From assembly GCA_015345905.1 (NCBI GenBank), contig JADDTR010000024.1, positions 186,001-250,000 of the forward strand: a stretch of 64,000 nt of DNA, in the 5' to 3' direction. The notes beneath the pieces are model-generated. The model was not told where the DNA came from, did no database searches, and was given only the letters and a program-made list of their open reading frames with translations. Numbering within the stretch: position 1 is the first letter of the stretch; each line of letters starts with the position of its first letter. The DNA comes from Aotearoamyces nothofagi (taxonomy: Eukaryota > Ascomycota > Leotiomycetes > Leotiales > Tympanidaceae). The translations under genes and the position numbers were made by a program. Of this stretch, positions 56,377 to 64,000 are shown one piece after another.

Positions 56377-57813
56377 GGCGATGGAGGATTCCCGGATCGT
56401 TCCTGTTGGGCAATTGACAAGATTCAGTATCATTGCAAGGTGGAGATTCTTCCGCGGTGGGGTGGCGGGGTGGTTTCCGATTCATAGGCAGCACTCACGA
56501 GCTCTCTTTACTGTAGGCAGACAATCTAGAGGACAAAGCAGTGTTGGTCTATAGAGTATATTAAAGCGTCTCCATATACATGACGTGGTAATACCTTGCA
56601 ACGAACGTGCAGACAGAGAGAGAGAGAGAGAGACAGGTTTTTAAGAAGCAGGGGGGCTTTGACGTGAAGAAGAGAGACATGGCATCTTGACGTCTCGGCA
56701 GCTCGCCAGCAGCAGTAACTTCGTGCAGGCGCGGCGATGTGAGCTAAGCATGCAGGCCGTGGCAATCGAAAATGCACGGGGGTAGGGTCCCAGCCTGGAA
56801 GGTCAGGTAGCAAGGCAGCCACTGTACCTGATGCTCCCAGTCGTGGCCCGTCCGGCTACGGCGACGAGGGACAGACAGACAGTCTTCTTTGAAGATTCTG
56901 GAGATTCTGGAGATCTGGCATACCTTGGGGCTGACGAACCACCCAATTTGTGCATTTTAAAGCGGCAGACGAGAGGAGCCGAGGGGGCATATCCCGCAGC
57001 TCGGAGGTGCACGGCGTGTAGTCCGTAGGTCCATCCCTTGGTGGACTCCCACTGCGCCTGCCTCTCTATGCCCGGGCTCGGCGTGGGTCTTGTCTGAAGA
57101 CTTTAGAATTGGATTTCTCACCATGCTCGCGATCAGTGAGGTTGTCTGTCGCTATGGCTGCAGTTAGCTGCAGAAGCCCCATTGCATTGTACAAGTGCAA
57201 GTACGAGTACAGGCGCGGATGCTGGTGAACCAGCCTGCGAGTCAGCGAGTCAGCGGCCGAATCCACGCTGCTGCAGCGCACGAAACCACACATTCTGGAC
57301 TGATATCTTAGTGTCCGGAACGCAACGTCGAAGTCAGCGCCGCCTGGCCGTTGAGAGGGCGCGGTGTTGATTGGCAATGCATGGGAAGATCTTACTACCC
57401 GCCAAACTGATACACGAGTACTGTAATGGATGTATACGAGCTGCTGGAAGAAATGGATTTTCTGAACTGCGCACGCGTTTCGGTGGCACGAGGGTTGCAG
57501 ATGACGTCCTCGCATTGATTGTGTATAGAAAGAAATGCCTGTGTTGGGCCCGTGAGGTTTAATTGCTGTCTCCTATATAGTGCCTGAGATGGGTCTTGTA
57601 GACGTTAGATCCCCCGTAGCTCACTCATCCTTCCCATCGCGAGGGGATCGAGATTGCCGAGGTCTGGCGCCAGATGGACGCGTCGCGTAAACGTTAATCT
57701 GCATGCATGGCATAACACGCGTCAGGTAAGGTCGGGTCGGGCCAGGTACAGGAATCGGCAGCGTAATTCGCATTGTCTGGACGCTCTTTGCTGAATTGAT
57801 ACATCCGCTCGAA
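56377..57813. other. Intergenic region with microsatellites and MCB boxes
   Basis: 1.4 kb without a supported gene. It has an (AG)n run at 56615-56632, a GATTCTGGA tandem near 56893-56910, GACAGACA repeats near 56872, and GAGTCAGC duplication near 57238. Three perfect ACGCGT boxes for the next gene are listed separately. Confidence 0.55.
57473..57722. promoter_or_regulatory. Three MluI cell-cycle boxes upstream of RNASEH2C
   Basis: ACGCGT occurs at 57473-57478, 57678-57683 and 57717-57722, the last two about 131 and 92 bp from the ATG at 57814, with another ACGCG core (minus strand) at 57683-57688. ACGCGT is the MBF target controlling G1/S genes in yeasts. Confidence 0.6.
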
Positions 57814-58411
57814 ATGCTCGCAATTCAGCAAAAGAAAGGCCGACAGGGGAAATGTGTCCCCAATGTCCTCCCGTGTCGAGTCAATCACAACGGTCCCGTG
57901 AATGCTTCGAGGAGATATTGGGCGCCAACTAAGACTGATGGTCTGCTATGCCTGTGTTTCCAATTAATAGATCGGTGTTGACTCCCTTTTGCAGATGGGA
58001 AGACGGTATCATATTTCAGAGGCCGGAAATTGCACGGTCGCAGTGTAAAGGTGCCAGAAGGATATAAAGGAGTTGTGCTCTCGTCAACGGATAGGATGCT
58101 GTCGAAAGAAGAGCAAGCACGGAATGGCGGTGAGGGTGAAGGCGTCGAGGAGGAGCAGGAGGAGGAACAGGTTGAGGAGGTCGGGATAATGGATGAGAAG
58201 GCTGCGTTCGACGAGGTCATTGTCTGGGGCCACGAGGTACTGCCAGACGATGCGGCCGATCCATATGTTCGGGGCATGGAAGAGTGGATTGCTTTTGCTG
58301 AACAGGTATGTCTACTTGCCAAGTCTCCTTAAGGCCCGTTCTGATGCCTTCTAGATACACTCCTTTCCCGCGAATACTGGGGCCAGCGATTCTGCTTCCA
58401 AACAGGATTGA
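57814..58411 (+). CDS. RNH203: Ribonuclease H2 non-catalytic subunit C (Rnh203)
   Basis: A structural subunit of RNase H2, which removes ribonucleotides misincorporated into DNA. Exons 57814..57940, 57995..58305 and 58355..58411 give 164 residues. The family order is clear: VPNVLPCRVNHNGPVNASRR with YWAP, then SYFRGRKLHGRSVKVPEGYK and GVVL, an acidic Glu-rich insert (about residues 85-105), then FDEVIVWGHEVLPDDAADPY and RGMEEWIAFAEQIHSF. These match the LPCxIxxxGP, FRGRxLxG and DPYxRGxxEW elements of RNASEH2C. The first donor (GTCTGC) is weak but the phase closes exactly. Frame also opens upstream from a TTG; the ATG at 57814 is the first usable one. It is small and split, so easy to miss. 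Confidence 0.9.
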
Positions 58412-59157
58412 CTGGATATTCGGCGTTTTGGGAAGCATAGCGTGGCGTCTATTATTTATCCACAAGAGAATCCAATCTGTTTTTCGGCCTTCCTCAAATT
58501 TTGACCTATTCCATCTCCATTCCCTGCCTATCGCTCTTCCTGCCTGTTGTGTTCATAGCCCCTATTCCCAAGTTTCTTCTTCTCTCATTCCCATCCACAC
58601 TTCCTCGTGGCCTTCTAACTTGCATACGGCTATGCCGTTGTACAGCCATATAGGTGGTCATAGAAACCCTCTAGCCAAAAATTTGCCCTTCTACTAAATC
58701 TCAAGGAGTTTATACAGGAATTGAAGAGCAGGAGCATGCGATGGCTGCGGTTTCAATTGACAGCGCGGAGGGATGATAGATTTGCTGTTCGTCAGTCATG
58801 ATGATCAACGTCAACTCTTGCAATCATGGCCAATGTTTAAACATGTATTAGTTCATATTCCGCAGTTTGTTCTGGTCATTGCTACTCGAAGCTGTAGGCC
58901 TCGGCCCATCTCAATGTTGTATAGGCAGAGACGCTGTAAATAGTGATCCAGCGTCAACTATTGCGGAGATTTAGCGTGGCAGTTCTGCTGCAACCACTAT
59001 CGCTCGTCAACGCGCTTTTGGACCATTCGCCAACCGCGCCAAATCCGTCCGCGCCATACATACTGTACCTTCTCTACTGTCCAAACGTTTTCCCCGAACC
59101 ACCTACCTCCCCTCCGAGAGCAACCCAATTCCATGGCAAGCGGTGCAAGTCACCAAA
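58412..59157. other. Intergenic: RAD18 promoter
   Basis: 746 bp. Close to RAD18, ACGCG occurs at 59010-59014 within a stretch with further CGCG words (59035-59060). The rest, pyrimidine-rich around 58500-58620, holds nothing recognisable. Confidence 0.45.
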
Positions 59158-60597
59158 ATGTCTGGAACTGTCTCAAAAGATGACATTTACGACATTGCCG
59201 ACTCCACAGACTGGATTGGAACCCCGCTGGCACTTCTCGCTCCGGTCGAGGCAGCACTGCGATGTCAAGTTTGCAAAGACTTCTATATAACACCCATGAT
59301 CACATCTTGCTCGCATACTTTCTGCTCGCTATGTATACGACGGTGTCTTTCCAATGACGGGAAGTGTCCGGCATGTCGTGCGCCCGAGCAGGAGCTCAAG
59401 TTGCGCAGTAATCTAGATATGGATCAGGCAGTAGATGCCTTTCAGAAGGCTAGACCAGCTACATTGGCATTTGCCATGCAGCCCCCAGTTGATACCCACC
59501 CTTCTTCGCCAAAGCGAAAAGTTAAGGACGCCCAGTTTGATAACACTGGCAGTCAGCCTCAGAAAAGAACTAGGTCTTCCAGTCGGATTGCCACAAGGCC
59601 AGTGGAGGAGATCGAAGTTGTTGTTATAGATGAGGAGCCCGATGATGAGGACTATCAGCCTGGTAAGTGCAATCCTTTTGGTTTATTTCAAGCAGCTTAT
59701 TTATGTATGAATGACTTAGATGATGACCTCGTTGCATGCCCGATATGCTCAAATCGAATGAAATTGGAGAAGATCAACTTCCATCTAGATAGCTGCACCG
59801 GCGAGCCTCCGAAAAACAAGCATCCGACTATTGACTGTAGCAGTAGGACTGGAATTCCTATGCATAGGACTCTTATAAGTCAAAAACCTAATCCGAAAAT
59901 GGAACGGCTCCCAACACTGAGCTACTCGTTATTCAAGGAGACCGCGCTACGTAAAAAGTTGAGTGAACTTGGTATTTCGGCAATTGGGAACAGACAATTA
60001 TTAGAACGACGGCATACGGAATGGATCACGTTGTGGAACGCAAATTGCGATTCTCAAAGGCCTCGTAAAAAACTTGATCTCCTCCGAGACTTGGATATCT
60101 GGGAGAGGACCCAAGGTGGGCGCGCACCCTCTAGCAACAGTGGTCTTAATCTGGGGAGTCAGATATCCAGTAAAAGCTTTGATGGTGCGGAATGGGCAGC
60201 AAAGCACGATCAGACATTTCAGAATTTGATTGAGGAAGCACGACGGAAAGTGAAGCAGAAGAAGGCCGTGGAGATGGCAGATCCGCCACAGAATGCGGAT
60301 ACTGACAGCCATATTGCTAGTCAAGCGATACCCCAGTCTCCTATAAATCGAGCCCCGCTCTCACGAGAGCGGGGCTCCGAAAGAGTCTACGAACATGACG
60401 GAACGATTAATCAAGGAGGGGGGCATTGCCAAAATGACCACCTCGATAATGGAGGTGACTCATACAGAGCCAGTGAGGCCCTAATAACACCAACATCGAC
60501 CATGATTTCTCAGCAGTCAAGTCAACGACAGATATTTGATGATGGAGGAGCACTGGTTCGCCCAGATGAACCTATGGCTGGAGCTCGATTTACCTAG
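59158..60597 (+). CDS. RAD18: Postreplication repair E3 ubiquitin ligase Rad18
   Basis: Rad18 with Rad6 monoubiquitinates PCNA at stalled forks to start translesion synthesis. Exons 59158..59662 and 59720..60597 give 460 residues. The RING finger is CQVCKDFYITPMITSCSHTF and CSLCIRRCL...CPACRA (about residues 40-80). A UBZ4-type finger CPICSNRMKLEKINFHLDSC follows at about 180, then the SAP domain PTLSYSLFKETALRKKLSEL with GISAIGNRQLLERRHTEWIT. The start MSGTVSKDDIYDIADSTDW is family-like; an in-frame ATG at 59143 is less likely. The 57-nt intron contains no stop and keeps the frame, so intron retention would give a longer protein. A perfect hairpin lies in the last exon (60350-60377). Confidence 0.95.
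   Translation: MSGTVSKDDIYDIADSTDWIGTPLALLAPVEAALRCQVCKDFYITPMITSCSHTFCSLCIRRCLSNDGKCPACRAPEQELKLRSNLDMDQAVDAFQKARPATLAFAMQPPVDTHPSSPKRKVKDAQFDNTGSQPQKRTRSSSRIATRPVEEIEVVVIDEEPDDEDYQPGKCNPFGLFQAAYLCMNDLDDDLVACPICSNRMKLEKINFHLDSCTGEPPKNKHPTIDCSSRTGIPMHRTLISQKPNPKMERLPTLSYSLFKETALRKKLSELGISAIGNRQLLERRHTEWITLWNANCDSQRPRKKLDLLRDLDIWERTQGGRAPSSNSGLNLGSQISSKSFDGAEWAAKHDQTFQNLIEEARRKVKQKKAVEMADPPQNADTDSHIASQAIPQSPINRAPLSRERGSERVYEHDGTINQGGGHCQNDHLDNGGDSYRASEALITPTSTMISQQSSQRQIFDDGGALVRPDEPMAGARFT
60350..60377. repeat. Perfect inverted repeat inside RAD18
   Basis: GAGCCCCGCTCTC is followed after two bases (AC) by its exact reverse complement. It encodes RAPLSRERGS within the disordered C-terminal region of Rad18. 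Confidence 0.9.
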
Positions 60598-60736
60598 CCA
60601 CATCTTTCATCAAAATTTATTGCTTTGACATTATTTACTGTCAAAAAGTTTAGCAGAACGCCTTCATAACACAAGTTCATTATATCGTATACGAAACTTG
60701 ACGGTAAAATCCATGCCAGACCCCTGACGTAGCCTC

Positions 60737-62201
60737 CTATAATGACATTCGTTCTAACTCCCGAACACTGTCCTCGACCGGCGACTCTAACGGAGTTTTT
60801 TCTTTCTCTGACTCCTGAGTAGCCTTGGTACGGGTTTCCGCTGCCTTTCGTTCTGCTTCTCCCAAGCTATCCAGCTTCCGCTTGGTCTCCGCAGCTTCTT
60901 GGTTCTCTCTTTCTTCCCTCGCCAACCGCTCCACCTCTTTCTTCTTCTCCATGTCCTCACGTTCCATAGTCTCGAGTTCATCATCCACCTCGTTCTCATC
61001 GATAATACCAGGAGTCTGGCCCGCCTCCGCGATGACGTTGCCAACCTCATCAACTTGTGTCATTTGCTCTTTCAACTGATCCACAACATCATCTACCCTC
61101 TCAAGTCCGCCAATCTCCTTGTTGAAAGCCTTCAGGACACCGGTACTACCTTCCATAATGCGTACCAGTTCCACCTGATCCGCCGCCTGTCCAATCTTTG
61201 CATAGACATCTTCGAGCTGTCCTAAGACAGCGGACTGTCTCGTTAGGTTTGACTCTGCAAGCTTCCTCGATCGTAGTGCAGCAAGTGCAGAGACTCGGTT
61301 CTTTTTATCCACAGCTTCTCGAGCAAGAATAGAGCATTTGTCGATTTTCTGATTCAACGAAGCGATCTGCGTTTCGAGATCTACTATTAATGTCTTCAGT
61401 GATGCAATTGTAGTGTCTTCTGATGTGATAGCAGATGCCTCCAGCTCTGATGGGCTCTTTAGTTTGACCGTTTGTCCATCGTAAGCGAGCATGCCTTTGT
61501 CCCTTGACAGAAATTTCAGGAGGACATCGATATCAGCTGCTGACAGAGGGTTTGTCTCGCTGAGTACGTTCTCGAACACTTGAGAGAAAAGCTTCTTAGA
61601 GTAGATTTTATCCACGCGTGACGTATGTGCACTCGCTCGTCGCAGGAGCTCGTTCGACGCTTTCTCTACATTCGACAGTATTACAAGCTTCCCCACAGGC
61701 AACTTGTCTTCCCCATGTTGTCCCCCAGCGAGACCCAACTGTCTCAGACCCCACGATACTATTTGCCAAGGTGCAACGACCCAAGGCTTGTGGTATATGC
61801 TCTCTTTCGCTATCAGGAAATCGTGCACTGGCATTAAATCCTTCTTTGCAATAGACTCACGCACCACCGTGCCCAGAGCAAGTGGCCGCCCCCATTCCTT
61901 AGTCTCCAATGTGCGGAGTAGTTCCTCGTCCACTTTCAACACAAGCAGGTCGCTAGTCGAGCCTCGAGTGTGAATATGACCTCCTCTTGCCGCATCCGCA
62001 AGACCTTTCTGCCATGCTTGAATATTTGCTACATATCCATCAGGATTTATCGTCCGGAGATGTCGAAAGTCCGAGTACAAGGCTGCCAGTCGGGCTCTGG
62101 ACAGAATGTCAGTGCAAGAACTCGAACGATATAAGGCTGTGGATCTTGTACCTTCGGAACTGCTCTTCATGAGTGGTCAAGAATGTAAGAAGCTCACTCA
62201 T
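60737..62201 (-). CDS. CHMP7-like ESCRT-III protein (Snf7 family)
   Basis: CHMP7 is the ESCRT-II/ESCRT-III hybrid that acts in nuclear-envelope sealing and endosomal sorting. Exons 62201..62152 and 62096..60737 give 469 residues. The N-terminal half (MSELLTFLTTHEEQFRRARL, YSDFRHLRTINPDGYVANIQ, PLALGTVVRESIAKKDLMPV, HKPWVVAPWQIVSWGLRQLG) resembles the winged-helix ESCRT-II-like part. The C-terminal half is a Snf7 helical domain (SLKTLIVDLETQIASLNQKI, NRVSALAALRSRKLAESNLT, VLGQLEDVYAKIGQAADQVE, LERVDDVVDQLKEQMTQVDE) followed by an acidic MIM-like region and a Glu/Lys-rich coiled coil. Filamentous fungi have this protein although budding yeast has only the divergent Chm7. Confidence 0.88.
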
Positions 62202-63070
62202 TATGAGTGTAGGACTCCGCGGCGTTACATGCGTACGCCTTATTGGGAATGGAGGTGAGGTTCGAAGGTGGTTGCTATCTCGGGAGTATGTTATCTCCAC
62301 GTGATCTCGTAGCGGTCACGGCGGTCTAACAGATGTCTCCGAGATGTCTAATGTTCTATGAACTTAGAAGTTAAGACCGCAAACCCTATATTTGCTTGTT
62401 TTTAATCAATGAAACGTGTAATCTTCATTGAGACATTTGTAATTAGATTACAGAAGTGGCCAGCGCCCCCCCAAGAAACCAACCAATATCTACTAACCCA
62501 TGAGGCATCCCCGTGTGAAGGGAATGAGAAAAAATAGTTTAAAAAACACGGATAGATACTGAAATGTAAATATCGCGTTAGGCAACTTAGTAGTTTTTAT
62601 TTTGTGGGATATATAAGTATAGTACTTCTTCGAAAGGTAGAGGTGATATAATTATCGGATTAATCGTTGTCACGTTGCATTGTATAAGCCGGCAGAGATA
62701 TCCATGCCAAACAAATAATATATCTACAATACCAAGAAATTGCTCTGTTTTATGAAGAAATTTAAAACACCTAAGCAGTGCATACTCAAAGGGGTGACTT
62801 AGCACAAGCTAGATCGTTCTTGTACTAGAAATGCTATAATGGAAGCTTGTAATTATCATTTCACATAGGCACATGGTATTGTGTCCTGATATTACCACCT
62901 TGAATCGGTATCATTCTATATGTTCTCGTTCAAGCAGATGTTTTCATAATGTGGCTAGGCAAACACAAAATGAGAACAGTCACACTAGAAAATAACGCCA
63001 CCCAATGCCAGTCCAATTGGTTTCCGGGTATCCCCAGCTGCACCCATGGATATTACAAAATAATGCCTCT
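62202..63070. other. AT-rich intergenic region
   Basis: 870 bp, AT-rich (notably 62520-62760), between the CHMP7-like promoter and the 3' end of TRS85. No gene, RNA or repeat was supported. Confidence 0.5.
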
Positions 63071-64000
63071 TTACTCGAAATCGTCATCTTTCCCCTCGAT
63101 GACTTTCATATCCGCAGCCTGATATTGAAGTGGCGCTGTCTCGAGGCTTGTGAGTGGCGGGACAGTGGCACCAATGAGACTCTTTCGATGACTTCGGACA
63201 TCCAGTGCTTCGCTTTCTTCATCCATACTCGACAGAACTTCATCCTGTACTGTTTGCTTTCCGTCCGCGTTATCCCTAGGGGCTAAGGCAATGTTTATTT
63301 CCCGGTCGAGGCTCACCAGGAAATTGTTAGCAGCAGAAAAATTCGAAATACTTTCACTGTTTGCTAGCATTTTGTACAGCCTCCTAACTTCGAGCATTCG
63401 TCTTTCCGCTTGTACATGCTTTCCAAGGCTCAGCCACTGATCAGCTGCCAAGACCTTCCATAAAGCTGACTTGCGCGTACGACCCCCCCAAGCGCCAGAT
63501 CCCGCGCCTTTTCGGAAGGCATAGCACGCTGCGATCCGCTCCTTGATGAGAGCTTCTCCCACAGGTCCAGTGACCTTTGCTTCCAATAGTCTCGAGCCCC
63601 ACCTTGCAGCATCATCGGTTGCAGAGCCTCCCCTAAGCCTCAGCAGTTCCATGCTTAAAGTAAGACATCTAAGGGCCTCGTAGGAAGCGCCACAGCGTGT
63701 TATGTATGAGTATGTAGCAGTTTCTAGCATTTGATCCACAGTCTCAGACCGTACCTTGGAACTGATCACTTGTCGGCCAAGGAGTGTACTAATTGCGGCC
63801 ATTTCATTTGCTGCTGCGTGATACCTCCATGCCTTGTCATTGTTAAAATCCACCCTTATCAAGTCGTATATCGATTGAGCCAGCTTCCAGTCCCTAAGCA
63901 TGAAGGCGTAATCGGCCAACTTACGCATCAGGGCTTCAGGTGCATCTGGACGATAGGATCCTTGCACCGAATCATAGTTACTATTGGATCCGGCGGCTGT
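63071..64000 (-). CDS. TRS85: TRAPPIII subunit Trs85 (TRAPPC8), C-terminal part (runs off window)
   Basis: Trs85 directs the TRAPPIII Rab-GEF (for Ypt1) to autophagosome formation sites. The window holds the last 309 codons in one open exon reaching base 64000. Recognisable segments: RPDAPEALMRKLADYAFMLR, DWKLAQSIYDLIRVDFNNDK, AWRYHAAANEMAAISTLLG, YSYITRCGASYEALRCLTLS, ALIKERIAACYAFRKGAGSG and KSALWKVLAADQWLSLGKHV with the TPR-like pattern of the TRAPPC8 family. The end DMKVIEGKDDDFE is acidic. The start and most of the protein lie beyond the window. Confidence 0.88.
   Translation of the reverse strand, partial: TAAGSNSNYDSVQGSYRPDAPEALMRKLADYAFMLRDWKLAQSIYDLIRVDFNNDKAWRYHAAANEMAAISTLLGRQVISSKVRSETVDQMLETATYSYITRCGASYEALRCLTLSMELLRLRGGSATDDAARWGSRLLEAKVTGPVGEALIKERIAACYAFRKGAGSGAWGGRTRKSALWKVLAADQWLSLGKHVQAERRMLEVRRLYKMLANSESISNFSAANNFLVSLDREINIALAPRDNADGKQTVQDEVLSSMDEESEALDVRSHRKSLIGATVPPLTSLETAPLQYQAADMKVIEGKDDDFE

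Overview
The window is nuclear DNA of a filamentous ascomycete (Pezizomycotina). The genes are close together on both strands, most are cut by short introns (about 45 to 230 nt) with GT..AG ends, and nearly all have recognisable fungal orthologues, several of them in lineage-typical forms (an EF-hand external NADH dehydrogenase, a bZIP protein with a DUF3425-type tail, NmrA-like, GH125 and LysM proteins). I cannot fix the class from sequence alone. No tRNA, rRNA, CRISPR array, intact transposon or secondary-metabolite cluster was seen.

Layout. 1-10 kb: N-terminal part of sulfite reductase beta (MET5), IPC-synthase subunit KEI1, RAB6-type GTPase YPT6 divergent from ribosome-biogenesis factor NOP53, an AT-rich spacer, then NDE1. 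10-25 kb: GID8 divergent from uridine kinase URK1, a 1070-residue mucin-like LysM protein, a 1322-residue disordered protein of unknown function, and the divergent OXPHOS pair ATP17 / complex I NDUFS4. 26-41 kb: omega/xi-class glutathione transferase, YER152C-type aminotransferase, MCM6, FAD monooxygenase, adenylosuccinate lyase, spliceosome factor YJU2 and an NmrA-like protein. 41.6-42.9 kb: a repeat-rich spacer with the only ambiguous base (N at 42181) between two identical 232-bp copies, which looks like an assembly join. 43-64 kb: bZIP/DUF3425 regulator, a broken cis-aconitate-decarboxylase-like gene, POL32/CDC27, GH125 mannosidase, ESA1 divergent from REX4, cyclopropane-fatty-acid synthase, RNase H2 subunit C, RAD18, a CHMP7-like ESCRT protein and the C-terminal part of TRS85.

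How the genes relate. This is mostly housekeeping chromosome. Four DNA replication or repair genes (MCM6, POL32, RNASEH2C, RAD18) carry MluI-box-like ACGCG motifs just upstream, suggesting shared G1/S (MBF) control. ATP17 and NDUFS4 share a 264-bp divergent promoter, which would suit co-expression of two respiratory subunits. The accessory content is limited to the LysM protein, the bZIP next to the decayed decarboxylase-like gene, the NmrA-like protein and the FAD monooxygenase.

Exon coordinates were derived by reading splice sites and checking that the coding phase closes; where I could not do this (the GID8 5' end) it is stated. Family assignments rest on remembered motifs and orthologue sequences, not on database searches.
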